A stretch of 64,000 nucleotides of DNA. Source: a virus. A program made the translations under genes and the position numbers. Location of the stretch: the IMG/VR virus record IMGVR_UViG_3300034358_000032, positions 1 to 64,000 of that record; one strand, given 5' to 3'. The notes beneath the pieces were generated by a model. The model made no database searches. It had not been told where the DNA came from and saw nothing but the letters and a program-made list of their open reading frames with translations. Numbering within the stretch: position 1 is the first letter of the stretch; every line of letters starts with the position of its first letter. Positions 16,425-25,529 of the stretch are shown piece by piece.

Positions 16425-19400
16425 ATGTCGCGCCCGTTCCTCACATCGATTGATCTGAACAAAAATCAGATCCTTAACGCGGCGTTCCAAAGCCTTGCGG
16501 CCGCGCCGAGTTCGCCGGCGGTCGGGCAGGTCTACTACAACACGGTCAATGCTCAGCCCTATTGCTGGAATGGCACGACATGGCTGTCGCTGAGCGCAGT
16601 CGGGACCTATTTGCCGCTGAGCGGCGGGACACTCAGCGGCGGGGTGACGATTAACGATCCAAGCACCACGTCGCTCGGATCGTTCCAAGTGGCGGCCACG
16701 TCCGACACAAACGGCGTCAATATAAAATTCACCGGCAACGGCACCACCACGCCATCAAAATACATCCGGGTCATCGGTGGCTCGTTCCAGATCCTGAATA
16801 GCAACTATTCGCAGGCAATCCTCACCCTCAGCGATGGCGGCGATCTCGCCGTAGCGGGCGGAACGACGCTGCTGGGCACGCTTTCGGTTACCGGCGCAGT
16901 AAGCGGGGCTGGATTTACCTCGCTGCTGGGCGGCTATCTACCGCTGTCGGGCGGGACGCTGTCGGGCCAGCTACAGGGAACGTCGTTTCGCGCAGCGGGG
17001 GCGTGGCAGGGTTTCCAGTGTTACGACGGCACCCAAGGCGCTAACGCTAAATACTCGGATATAGTCGAGCATGGCGGTATTGTAGACTTTCGGCTGGTCG
17101 ATGACGCTTACAGCACGTCTACTTCGTATCTCACTGTAAGCCGCACCGGCTATACTGTCGACGCTGTCAATATCTATGGCGCGTCCATCAACCTCAATGG
17201 CCCCGTTAACTCAACCGGCGAAATATCCGGCGTGACGCTGTCTTGGAGCAACAACCAGAGCGGGGTGATCCCCGGCACAAACACGCTTGGCGGGCGGATA
17301 ACCGAAAACTTTTCCAGCGGCTGGGGCGAGACGGACTTTTGGAACCTCTACGCAAGCGCTACGCAGTCGTTTGCTTGGTATCAGCGCACCGGCACGCCGA
17401 CCGCCTCACTGCTGGCCACACTCTCGCCTGTCGGTAACCTAGCCGTTTCCGGCGTGCTCAATGTCAACGGCGGGTGGGCGGGCATCAGCGGCGTGGCCGG
17501 GTCCTGGCGGGCGCTGGCGTTCTCGTCGGTCGGGTCTACGCGCTGGAATGTCTTTGCCGACAGTGCGGCCGAAGCCGGGAGCAACGCGGGGTCGAACTTC
17601 CAGATATCCAGCTACAACGATGCGGGGAACTGGCTCGCGTCTCCGCTGACGATCAATCGCGCGTCCGGCGTCGTGACGCTGGCCTCGCTCTCGACTAATA
17701 ACGGCACGTTCACCGGCTACGATTCCGGGGCGTTCAACTGGCGCGTCATCGGCGGTAGTTACGGCGCTGGCATCCGCAACGACGGAACAACCGTCTATCT
17801 GATGTCCACCGCATCCGGTTCGCCGAACGGCAGCTACAACGGGCTGCGGCCGTTTTATTGGAATTTGTCGACCGGCACTGTCGGCATCGCGGGAGATGGC
17901 GCGGCTACATCGGTTGGTGGTTCGCTCGCGGTCGCGGGTACGTCCTTGACCGTGCTCGGGGCTTCAAATGTCACGCTGACGTTCCGTCAGACCGGCGGCG
18001 CGGCAGATGCCAAAGCCTATGACTATATTTACGACTCTGGCACCGCTTACTTCCGCTTCGTCAACGACGCCGGGACGGCCGCCACAAACTGGCTGACCGC
18101 GGAACGGTCGGGTTATGCTGCGTCGCTGGTCACGATCAATTCGCCGACGCAGATCAGTGGCACGATGGGAGTTAGCGGCTTTTTCTCCCTCGTGAACGGG
18201 GGCACTATCGGCGGTGCGGGGGCGTGGTTCGGCTCGAACGCCGGTTATGCGGCTGGCTGGAAATACGTCAAAACCGATTTTGCGTGGTATCTGCGCTCCG
18301 GTGGCTGGACCGGGGATGTTGTCTCGCTGAATGTGGCCCCGAGTGGCACCGCTGGCGCGACCATGACGCCGATCAACGTCTTTACGGTCGATCAGACAGG
18401 CGTCGTGACGTTCTCGCAGCCCATCGTCGGCGCTGGCGTCACGGCCAACTTCGCCGCCCCGCCACCGATCGGTAGTACAACGCCGAACAGCGGCGCGTTC
18501 ACAACGCTCAGTGCGACCGGGAACCTGACGGCTGGTGGCACCGTGACTGCGAGCGGCGGCACTGTCACGGCAATTTATGCAAGTTCCGGCTATATCGACT
18601 TGCAAGCAGGGAACCCGACAAACACTGGCTATATCGCGCTCTATAACGCCGCCGGGGTGCGCCAGGGCTACATCGGTTACGCCGCCGCCAGCGGATTGAT
18701 CCAGCTTGCGAGTGAAGGCACCGCGACCGGATACAACGTCTCGGGCAACCTCAATGTCGTCGGGAGCATCAACGCCGCATCGGGCAATGTCTTCAACGCC
18801 ATCGGCCGCAACCGCGTCGATAACGGCGATATGTCCCTCGCGCAACGAACCCTACCAATAACAGCTAATTCCTCCCATAATCTCGACCGCTGGATACACA
18901 CGTTCAGCGCCGGGACGGCATCGATTTCTCAGTCCAGCACGGCGGGATATACCAGCCGAAACCAGCTACGAGGCGTGTTCACGGGATTGACGGCTGGTGC
19001 GGTCGCTACTTTTACCCATCGCATCGAGGCAGCGCGTAGCTATGATTTGGCCGGGCAGCAAGTTACGATATCGCTCAATACGGCGTATACCGTCTCGGCC
19101 GGTTCGACGAGTTTTGCTGTGCGGCTCTACTACTGCAACGTAGCGGACACCTTTTCCGCCGTGACGGCGATCGGCTCAGCAATCGGATTTACGCCGAGCG
19201 CGACGCCGGGTACGTATTCGGCGACGTTCACCCTACCGTCGGCGGCAACAACAGGGCTTCAGATCGGTATCGCTGCTACGCAGGCAACTGCGACCGGAAC
19301 ACTGACTTGGGCGATTACGTCGGTGCAGCTAGAGCAGGGGACGGTCGCCACCCCCTTCGAACGGATAGATCCTCAGCTTAACAGGATTCGGTGCTGGCGT

Positions 19401-19664
19401 TTCTATCAAGCGATCAACGCGCTTTGTCACGGGTATACACAGGCCGCGAATACCTTTTACTCGTGGGCTCCGTTTACCGGCGGCCCGATGCGGTCAGGTC
19501 CGACGATTACCTATGTCTCAAGTTCCGGGTCGTTGAACGCCAACACATTAGCCGCCTCGGCCAACGACAATCGCGGCGCAACGCTGTCGGCCGTCAACTC
19601 CACTATCGGGCCTACATACTGCTGGGCCTGGATCTCGTTCACAGCCAGCGCGGATCTCACATGA
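16425..19664 (+). CDS. Large fibre/receptor-binding protein
   Basis: A 1079-residue fibre. The N-terminus (MSRPFLTSIDLNKNQI) is closely related to that of the preceding fibre. The shaft is Gly/Ser/Thr-rich with repeated LPLSGGTLSG-type motifs (about residues 63-75 and 170-182), seen in many phage fibres. From about residue 785 (IGRNRVDNGDMSLAQR, then NLDRW) begins a carbohydrate-binding-like jelly-roll of a type common in tail-fibre C-termini, ending VQLEQGTVATPFER. It overlaps the next gene as ATGA. Probable main adsorption protein of this block. Confidence 0.8.
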   Translation: MSRPFLTSIDLNKNQILNAAFQSLAAAPSSPAVGQVYYNTVNAQPYCWNGTTWLSLSAVGTYLPLSGGTLSGGVTINDPSTTSLGSFQVAATSDTNGVNIKFTGNGTTTPSKYIRVIGGSFQILNSNYSQAILTLSDGGDLAVAGGTTLLGTLSVTGAVSGAGFTSLLGGYLPLSGGTLSGQLQGTSFRAAGAWQGFQCYDGTQGANAKYSDIVEHGGIVDFRLVDDAYSTSTSYLTVSRTGYTVDAVNIYGASINLNGPVNSTGEISGVTLSWSNNQSGVIPGTNTLGGRITENFSSGWGETDFWNLYASATQSFAWYQRTGTPTASLLATLSPVGNLAVSGVLNVNGGWAGISGVAGSWRALAFSSVGSTRWNVFADSAAEAGSNAGSNFQISSYNDAGNWLASPLTINRASGVVTLASLSTNNGTFTGYDSGAFNWRVIGGSYGAGIRNDGTTVYLMSTASGSPNGSYNGLRPFYWNLSTGTVGIAGDGAATSVGGSLAVAGTSLTVLGASNVTLTFRQTGGAADAKAYDYIYDSGTAYFRFVNDAGTAATNWLTAERSGYAASLVTINSPTQISGTMGVSGFFSLVNGGTIGGAGAWFGSNAGYAAGWKYVKTDFAWYLRSGGWTGDVVSLNVAPSGTAGATMTPINVFTVDQTGVVTFSQPIVGAGVTANFAAPPPIGSTTPNSGAFTTLSATGNLTAGGTVTASGGTVTAIYASSGYIDLQAGNPTNTGYIALYNAAGVRQGYIGYAAASGLIQLASEGTATGYNVSGNLNVVGSINAASGNVFNAIGRNRVDNGDMSLAQRTLPITANSSHNLDRWIHTFSAGTASISQSSTAGYTSRNQLRGVFTGLTAGAVATFTHRIEAARSYDLAGQQVTISLNTAYTVSAGSTSFAVRLYYCNVADTFSAVTAIGSAIGFTPSATPGTYSATFTLPSAATTGLQIGIAATQATATGTLTWAITSVQLEQGTVATPFERIDPQLNRIRCWRFYQAINALCHGYTQAANTFYSWAPFTGGPMRSGPTITYVSSSGSLNANTLAASANDNRGATLSAVNSTIGPTYCWAWISFTASADLT

Positions 19665-20098
19665 CACAACCATATCAAATGCTCGCCCCGTTCATGGGCC
19701 AGCCGCCGAATGTCCTGCGCATCGATGACGGCGCGGTGATCCCGCCCGATGAGGATAACGGCGACTACCGGGCGTTCCTAGCTTGGGTTGCCGAGGGCAA
19801 CGAGCCTGACCCCGCGCCCGCACCGCCCCCTGCCGCTGTTCCGTCGCAGATCAGCAGATGGCAGGCGTGGCAGATCATGCTTCAGACCCCGAGCAAGATC
19901 CACCCGGCCCCCGCAACGCTGTTCAGCGATGTCCAGGCGATTGTCACGGCGACCGGCGGGCTGATGCAACTGGCATGGGTCAATCAGCAATACCTCTACC
20001 GCAACGGCCCGTTCATCGGCCCCTTCAAGGCGCAGGTCGGTCTTTCAGACGAAGAAATCGATGCGCTGTTCATCGCCGCGCAAAGCCTGCCGCTTTAA
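19661..20098 (+). CDS. Fibre-associated protein, possible assembly factor
   Basis: A 145-residue protein directly coupled (ATGA) to the large fibre gene. The N-terminal part (IPPDEDNGDYRAFLAWVAEG with NEPDPAP) is the pattern of tail-fibre assembly and small fibre-linked proteins: 'I..d..n.dy..yl.Wva.GN.p.pa'. The rest is helical. Such proteins help fold or attach the adjacent fibre; the role here is inferred from motif and position. Confidence 0.65.
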   Translation: MTQPYQMLAPFMGQPPNVLRIDDGAVIPPDEDNGDYRAFLAWVAEGNEPDPAPAPPPAAVPSQISRWQAWQIMLQTPSKIHPAPATLFSDVQAIVTATGGLMQLAWVNQQYLYRNGPFIGPFKAQVGLSDEEIDALFIAAQSLPL

Positions 20099-20110
20099 GG
20101 AAAATCCTCA

Positions 20111-20509
20111 ATGGCCCTGCAATTTTCCACTTTGGATCGGACGGCGTTCGCCGCGCAACTCGTCGGTGCCCTCGCCGGCGGCACCGTCAAGTTCTTCTCC
20201 GGCGCGGAACCGGTGAATTGCGCCGCGTCCGATCCGTCCGGTCTGCTGGCCACCGGCACCCTGCCCGCCACGGCCGCGGCCGCGTCGTCCGGGGTGCTGA
20301 CGCTCTCTGGCGTATGGCAGGCCGTGGGCTCCGCTAGTGGCACGATAGCCAGCTTCCGCCTCTACGACAGCGGCTCAGTCTGCCGCATGCAGGGATCAGC
20401 CGCGATCACGGGCAGCACGGGTTTTGACATGCTCGTCGATAATCCGTCGATCACGCCAAGCCAGATCGTCACGGTGGCAACCTTCACGATCACCATGGGC
20501 AACGCCTGA
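20111..20509 (+). CDS. Structural protein of the fibre block
   Basis: A 132-residue beta-rich protein beginning with a helix (STLDRTAFAAQLVGAL) and containing KFFSGAEP, a pattern found in small phage head or tail surface proteins. AAGGA lies about nine bases before the ATG. It overlaps the next gene by one base. Exact role unknown. Confidence 0.55.
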   Translation: MALQFSTLDRTAFAAQLVGALAGGTVKFFSGAEPVNCAASDPSGLLATGTLPATAAAASSGVLTLSGVWQAVGSASGTIASFRLYDSGSVCRMQGSAAITGSTGFDMLVDNPSITPSQIVTVATFTITMGNA

Positions 20510-21702
20510 TGGCCGACAACAACGAGAGTTTCGTCCAGCTTCCGGCCGACGGCGACGGTAAGGCGGTCGATGGCTTCCTCGTCGATCCCGGAGAAGGCGC
20601 TGACCCGCAGTTTCGGCAGACTGTGGTTGTCGGCGATCCGGCCGACGCCAAGCGTGTCGCGAACGTCAAGGCACCCGGTGAGAGTGCTGACGGCAGCGAA
20701 TACGGGCTGGTGGTGCACGTCAGCCCGGACACGCCGCTAAAGCTCGACCCGACCGTGCCAGCGATCATTGGTGGCATCGGGCCGGACGGGGCGACGCGAC
20801 GCGCTAGGGTTGGAATGGACGGCGGCTTGCAGCCGACGGATGCGGTGTCGCCAGGGACGTACGTCGGCAACGCGATCGGCAATCTGTGTATTCTCGACAC
20901 GACGGGCTACAATTCGATCTCGCTGCAATTGGTGGCAAGCTCCAACTGGACCGGCACGTTCCAGTTCTCGATTAGCAACGATGGGCAGACCTGGGTTAAC
21001 CAACTCGGCTCGTCGATCAGCAATCCCGGCTCGTATAACGTCCAAGCATCGACATCCAATATTTTCCTGTTCGCCGTGTCAGCCCGTTGGTTCCGAGTGT
21101 CCATCGTCGCCTACACCGCCGGTCAGACAGTCGCTATTCCATACTTGCGGTCAAATCCAAGCCCGCCGATCGCGATGAATATCGGTGCAATCAACAGCGT
21201 CCCGATATCGACCCTTGGTGCTGGCGTCGGAAATTCGTCGCTCCCGGTCGGCGGCAGCGATGTCAGCTCGGCGCTGCGCACGCTCAGAACAGATCCTCTC
21301 GGCAACCAAGTCGCGGCAGGAGGTCTCACTCAGGGCTATCAGATCGGCGCGTACAACGTCACGTACACGCCCTACACAACGGCCATCTCAACTCTGACGA
21401 CGTTCAATGCCGTGCAAAGCGCCCTCTCGCCGGTCGTTGTCGGCGGCACGGATCAGACTAATGCGGTGCGCCGGATGCTAACCGATAACCTCGGGAACGT
21501 TCAGGTCACCTCGGCCCCGGCAAACCAAGCGCAGCAGTCGATCCAAGACCTTCTGGCGCAGATCGTCGGGCTGTTGCGCGTCAATAACCACTACCTCTAC
21601 GAAATCCGCTCGGCAGCCGCCGGCGTGACGGGCGATGAGCCGGACTCATTGCTCGGCGACTACACAAACCCGGCCGCGTCGCTCGTCAACATGATTAACT
21701 AG
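20509..21702 (+). CDS. Putative structural/appendage protein
   Basis: A 397-residue protein. The acidic N-terminal domain (about 1-115) is followed by a beta-sandwich-like domain (about 125-215, SSNWTGTFQFSISNDGQTWV, a motif seen in discoidin-like phage domains) and a Gly/Ser/Thr-rich C-terminal region ending in a helix (QQSIQDLLAQIVGLLRVNNH). It lies inside the fibre-like block. Function inferred as virion structural. Confidence 0.55.
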   Translation: MADNNESFVQLPADGDGKAVDGFLVDPGEGADPQFRQTVVVGDPADAKRVANVKAPGESADGSEYGLVVHVSPDTPLKLDPTVPAIIGGIGPDGATRRARVGMDGGLQPTDAVSPGTYVGNAIGNLCILDTTGYNSISLQLVASSNWTGTFQFSISNDGQTWVNQLGSSISNPGSYNVQASTSNIFLFAVSARWFRVSIVAYTAGQTVAIPYLRSNPSPPIAMNIGAINSVPISTLGAGVGNSSLPVGGSDVSSALRTLRTDPLGNQVAAGGLTQGYQIGAYNVTYTPYTTAISTLTTFNAVQSALSPVVVGGTDQTNAVRRMLTDNLGNVQVTSAPANQAQQSIQDLLAQIVGLLRVNNHYLYEIRSAAAGVTGDEPDSLLGDYTNPAASLVNMIN

Positions 21703-21711
21703 GAGATTACG

Positions 21712-22353
21712 ATGCTCATCCAATCGCAAGCAGGCTCGCTACCGAGCTCCCGCCAGAGCGCGGGAACGCCGAACAACCCGGCCGGGGGCTTCGGCGAAGC
21801 GCTGATGTCGGAACTCGCACCTCAGTATTATACGCTGCTCAAAGCCGGTCGCGTCTTCACCGTATCGTCGCTCGCGGTCAATCCCGCCGCATTTGTCGGC
21901 GCTGCGGCCGGCACGCCTTTGATCGGTCTTTACAACCCCGTAGCATCCGGCGTCGATCTGGTGATGTTGCAAGCGCGCATTGTGGTGCGCACCACAGGCA
22001 CCGCCGCAGCATCGACCGGGCTGTCATTCTTTGCGTGTAACCAAGGCGGGGTCGCGGTCACCGGCACTCAGACCCAGTGCCGAAATATGTATTCACAGGC
22101 GAACACGGGGTCGGTGATCTACGCGATGGTCAACACGGCCAACACCGCCGCATTGGCGAGCACGCTGGTGGCCCCGTCTCTGTCGATCGGCACGGTGACG
22201 ACAACCCCAGGCGTTATTGCGGGCAACCTGGTGGACGAAATTCGCGGCGTGATCGTACTGTCCCCGGGGTGCTATCTCGCCTATGGGCTGGCCGCCGCAC
22301 TGACTGCCGGCTCACTCGACGCTTCCCTGATGTGGGCTGAAATCCCGGCCTAA
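21712..22353 (+). CDS. Putative structural protein
   Basis: A 213-residue protein, Ala/Gly/Thr/Val-rich, predicted beta, no signal peptide. GGAG precedes the ATG. The FVGAAAGTPLIGLYNP and VMLQARIVVRTTG segments resemble small phage surface proteins. Part of the block between neck and tail-terminator genes; no specific function. Confidence 0.5.
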   Translation: MLIQSQAGSLPSSRQSAGTPNNPAGGFGEALMSELAPQYYTLLKAGRVFTVSSLAVNPAAFVGAAAGTPLIGLYNPVASGVDLVMLQARIVVRTTGTAAASTGLSFFACNQGGVAVTGTQTQCRNMYSQANTGSVIYAMVNTANTAALASTLVAPSLSIGTVTTTPGVIAGNLVDEIRGVIVLSPGCYLAYGLAAALTAGSLDASLMWAEIPA

Positions 22354-22357
22354 GCTG

Positions 22358-22840
22358 ATGCTGCTCGTCCTACGATCGTTATTCGCCTGGGCGAGCCGCA
22401 ACGCTGTTCTCAACGAGGCTGCGGCCGATGCTACCCTCACGGCAACCGCTCAGGCCGCCGTCAGTGCGACGGAAGCCAGCGCCGCCGCCAACGCCACCTT
22501 TGCGTCAACCGCTCAGACCGCCGTCTCGGCAGCCCTCACCAAGACAGCGGCCAACGCCGTTCCGGCGGCAACCGCGATGGTGGCCGTCAGTGCGGCGGAA
22601 ACCGGCGTCGCGGCCGACGCCACCCTGGTTGCCGCTGCCCATGCGGTGCCGCAGGCCAGCCTCACCGCGACGGCTGCCAGTGCAACGCTTTCGGCAGCCG
22701 GGACCGTGGCTATCGCGGCTCGAACAGCCGCAGTGGCCGCAAGTGCGGTGCTCGCCTCAACGGCATTCGCGACAGCCAACATAGACCCGAACGTCCGAGT
22801 GCATATCACCATCCGACTGCCTCCGACGCTGTCACCGTAA
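22358..22840 (+). CDS. Alanine-rich repeat protein
   Basis: A 160-residue protein in which about half the residues are alanine. Degenerate units of about 15-30 residues of the type (A)ATAxxAVSAxExxxAAxATxxxxA repeat through residues 20-140, with the recurring strings AVSA and ADATL. The last 18 residues (VRVHITIRLPPTLSP) form a distinct end. It could be a long helix or a beta-solenoid-like rod. It may instead be low-complexity sequence of little function, but the preserved frame and its place inside the operon support a gene. Confidence 0.55.
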   Translation: MLLVLRSLFAWASRNAVLNEAAADATLTATAQAAVSATEASAAANATFASTAQTAVSAALTKTAANAVPAATAMVAVSAAETGVAADATLVAAAHAVPQASLTATAASATLSAAGTVAIAARTAAVAASAVLASTAFATANIDPNVRVHITIRLPPTLSP

Positions 22841-22855
22841 GGGAACCTGCCTGTC

Positions 22856-23308
22856 ATGACGGGGCTATATACCGATGTCCGGGCGCTCATCCTGGCGCAG
22901 TGGGCGGCCGGCTGGACCCGAACGGACGTGCCAGCCCACTGGCGCGACAACGACCCGGAACCACTGCCGGACCCGTCCACGACCCCGTATTTCTTCCGGA
23001 ATGAGATAGACTTCGGGCGAGAACGGGTGCGGGCGTTCGGCGGCGGCCGGTTCGCCAATGAGCGCGTGAAATACGGCTCGGTCCTGCTGCGGGTCTTCGC
23101 AGCGAGATACCTGCAAACCGATACCGAAGCCCTGGACTTGCTGTGGGCGGCGGAGAGCATCTTTAGGTCTACCCGACAGGGCAACCTGTCGTTCATCGGC
23201 GGAGCTTCGGGGTTCGACGTGGACACCGAGCAGAAGCCGGAATGGGAAGCGGGCAACTGGTACATGCGCGCGTCCTTGGTTGTCTTCGAGTACCGCTTCA
23301 TCGGCTGA
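22856..23308 (+). CDS. Tail terminator-like protein
   Basis: A 150-residue protein beginning with a helix (YTDVRALILAQW) and followed by a beta-sheet core with RVFA, of the size and position of siphophage tail-terminator proteins (between neck and tail-tube genes). These cap the tail tube and set its end. The motif support is modest; gene order is the main evidence. Confidence 0.6.
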   Translation: MTGLYTDVRALILAQWAAGWTRTDVPAHWRDNDPEPLPDPSTTPYFFRNEIDFGRERVRAFGGGRFANERVKYGSVLLRVFAARYLQTDTEALDLLWAAESIFRSTRQGNLSFIGGASGFDVDTEQKPEWEAGNWYMRASLVVFEYRFIG

Positions 23309-23356
23309 TCAGCGCGGTAAGCGCCCGCCTCCCCTACAAACTGAAAGGAATTCGCT

Positions 23357-24604
23357 GTGTCTCTCGCAGAAGGCGTATCCGCGCGCGTAGCCTACAAATT
23401 CTACACGTCCGGAGCCATCACCACCAACGCACTCGACGATATCGCAACCGCTCCCGGTGCTACCGGCGGCCAGATTCTTCGCCGCGTGTCGAGCACAATC
23501 GCGCTGAAGAAGGCGACATACCAGTCGGCCGAAGTCCGTATCGACCGCCAGATTGCCGACTTCCGCCACGGCGTCGGGCACGTCGAAGGCAATATCTCCG
23601 GAGAGCTGTCGCCGGAGACTTACATGGACTTCTTCGAGGCCGTGCACCGCGATACCAAAACAGCGTCGCTCACCCTGCTCCCAGCCACGCTTACCTCCGT
23701 CGCCTTCTCGCACTCGTCCTCGACGATCACCTTCGCCGCCGGCAATCCGGTCACCGCCGGGCTGTTCGTCGGCGACATCATCAACTTCACCGGCCTGACC
23801 ACGACACCGGCCAACAACAACGTCAACTTCACCATCATCAGCTTCGGCGGCACTACCAACGAGACGCTGACCGTCACGCCGGCGCCGACCGTAGGGGTTG
23901 CGGATACGACCTTCACGCTGACCCGCCCGGGTGCAGCCACCATCGTTCCGCGCACCGGCCACGTCTCGCGCAAGCTGGCGGTCGAGGTCTACCACGAGGA
24001 TCTGGATATCGCCCGGCTGTACCAGGAGAACCGGCTCGGCAGCTACAAGATCACCGTCCCGGCCTCGGGCATGATCACCTGTGAATTCGGCGTCCTCGGC
24101 CGGGCCGCGACCTCTCTGACCAGTGGTGCCGCGCCCTACTTCACCGCCCCCGCCCTGCCGCCTTCCGCCCCGGTCGTAGCCTCGGTCAACGGGGTTCTGC
24201 TGCTCAACGGGGTGAGCGTCGGCGTCATCACCGCCATCGACTTCACCATGAACCTCAACCCCAGCCAGGCCGACGTGGTCGGGCAGAACTTCTCCGCCGA
24301 AATCTTCCTCGGGCGCTCCAACCTCTCGGGCCAGATTTCCGCCTTCCTCGCGGATACCACGCTGTTCGATGACTTCACTAACGAGAGCAGCCTGCAAATC
24401 CTGCTGACCCTGACCAGCTCGTCAGCGGCCAACAGCCCGGCGATTACGTTCTTCCTCCCCTACGTCAAGCTGGGGAGCGCCGATCTGAACCTGACCGGCG
24501 AGGCGCAGCAGACCATCTCGTCGTCGTTCCAGGCCCTGCTTTACCAGGGCACCACGCCCGGCGTGCCGATTACGACTGTCCGGATCCTCGACACCGCGGC
24601 TTAG
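23357..24604 (+). CDS. Major tail (tube) protein
   Basis: A 415-residue protein with a GTG start, AAAGGAA six bases upstream. The N-terminus (LAEGVSARVAYKFYTSG) and the RVSSTIALKKATYQSAEVR region match phage tail-tube proteins of the 'stand-alone' large type. The middle (about 105-205) may be an inserted domain, and residues about 270-400 hold a second beta-rich half with FTMNLNPSQADVVGQNFS. A strong hairpin follows the gene, in keeping with the high output needed for a tube subunit. Confidence 0.75.
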   Translation: MSLAEGVSARVAYKFYTSGAITTNALDDIATAPGATGGQILRRVSSTIALKKATYQSAEVRIDRQIADFRHGVGHVEGNISGELSPETYMDFFEAVHRDTKTASLTLLPATLTSVAFSHSSSTITFAAGNPVTAGLFVGDIINFTGLTTTPANNNVNFTIISFGGTTNETLTVTPAPTVGVADTTFTLTRPGAATIVPRTGHVSRKLAVEVYHEDLDIARLYQENRLGSYKITVPASGMITCEFGVLGRAATSLTSGAAPYFTAPALPPSAPVVASVNGVLLLNGVSVGVITAIDFTMNLNPSQADVVGQNFSAEIFLGRSNLSGQISAFLADTTLFDDFTNESSLQILLTLTSSSAANSPAITFFLPYVKLGSADLNLTGEAQQTISSSFQALLYQGTTPGVPITTVRILDTAA

Positions 24605-24649
24605 GACAGTCCGCAATCTCGCCGACACGGGAGACTTGGTGCCAAGCCG

Positions 24650-24677
24650 GACGAGGCGGGTGTCGGCCCGCCTCGTC
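24650..24677 (+). terminator. Strong hairpin after the tail-tube gene
   Basis: GACGAGGCGGG-TGTCGG-CCCGCCTCGTC is a perfect 11-base stem. No U-tract follows (ACAACCCC), so it may be an mRNA-stabilising 3' structure or a partial terminator that lowers transcription of the chaperone and tape-measure genes. Confidence 0.6.
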
Positions 24678-24705
24678 ACAACCCCTCCGACAAGGGACAA
24701 ATCAC

Positions 24706-25188
24706 ATGAGCAGCCTTCGCGACCAGCTTTCGTCGCTGATGATCAGCGTCGATCCGCCTAGCCGTATGACCATCATCAACCCCTACACACGCCAGCCCGT
24801 GCGGGGAAAGGACAACGAGGACACCGCTTGGGTGGAAGTCCTGTCCGAAAGCAGCGGCCCCGGCCGCGCCTTCCTCCGCGACCAGACCGACCAGATCATG
24901 ATGCGCAAGGGGCGCGTGGCCCGGTCCGAGGACCTCGAGGCGAACCTTTCCGACAAGGCCGCCCGGCTGACCGTGGGCTGGCATCTGCTCGGGCTGGATG
25001 GCGGTGCCCCGCTGCCCATTCCCTTCTCCCTCGGCAATGCCCGCGACCTCTATGCCATGCCGGAAATGGCCTGGCTGCGCGATCAGGTACTTGAGCATGC
25101 GGCCGACCTGGGAAACTGGCGCCAGACGAGCTTGACGACCTCGTCGCATACGCAGAGCACCAATTCCGTCTCGACAGAATCGGCGTAG
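24706..25188 (+). CDS. Tail assembly chaperone, short form (gpG-like)
   Basis: A 160-residue protein starting MSSLRDQL after AAGGGA. The first about 135 residues form the real domain; after the slippery site the 0-frame tail is Ser/Thr/Gln-rich (SLTTSSHTQS) and looks like filler. In lambda-like phages two proteins, G and the frameshift product GT, chaperone the tape measure and recruit tail-tube subunits and are absent from the virion. Its place between tube and tape-measure genes fits. Confidence 0.8.
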   Translation: MSSLRDQLSSLMISVDPPSRMTIINPYTRQPVRGKDNEDTAWVEVLSESSGPGRAFLRDQTDQIMMRKGRVARSEDLEANLSDKAARLTVGWHLLGLDGGAPLPIPFSLGNARDLYAMPEMAWLRDQVLEHAADLGNWRQTSLTTSSHTQSTNSVSTESA

Positions 25189-25514
25189 ACGGAACCTCCG
25201 AGCGCGATCACCTCGAAAGCGCACAGCGGCAACTTGGTAAGCCGCTGGACGCCCTGATCGGCCCGCCGCTACCGCCGATCTGCCGCCACCTCTGGCGCTG
25301 GTTCACTGAGCTATCAGTCGCCAGGGGCGGCAACGGCTTCGGCCCCAACCCCATCCGCTATGTCGATATCGCCGCATGGTCCGACACCATGGGCACGGTG
25401 ATTCACCCCGGCGAGGTCCGCGTCCTGCTCCGGCTGGATCAGGTCTACCTCACCGCCGTGGCAGTGGCGCAGCCGAAGAAACCCGCTCCCAAGCCTCCCG
25501 CTAAAGGGCGCTGA
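24706..25514 (+). CDS. Tail assembly chaperone, -1 frameshift product (gpGT-like)
   Basis: Ribosomes that slip back one base at GGGAAAC (25110-25116) leave the 0 frame after Asn137 and read on in the -1 frame from 25116 to the TGA at 25512-25514, giving about 269 residues. The extension starts LAPDELDDLVAYAEHQ and contains ICRHLWRWFTELS and AAWSDTMG before a Lys/Pro/Ala-rich end. The -1 frame has no plausible start of its own at its left end, which is why it is easily missed. The arrangement exactly matches the G/GT logic of siphophages. The T domain normally binds tail-tube subunits. Confidence 0.82.
25110..25116 (+). promoter_or_regulatory. -1 programmed frameshift site GGGAAAC
   Basis: The heptamer reads G GGA AAC in the chaperone frame, a canonical X_XXY_YYZ slippery sequence. 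Both tRNAs can re-pair at GGG and AAA after a -1 slip. Downstream, the second reading frame stays open for 132 codons, overlapping the 0-frame stop at 25186-25188. Confidence 0.82.
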
Positions 25515-25529
25515 AAAGGCAAACTCACC

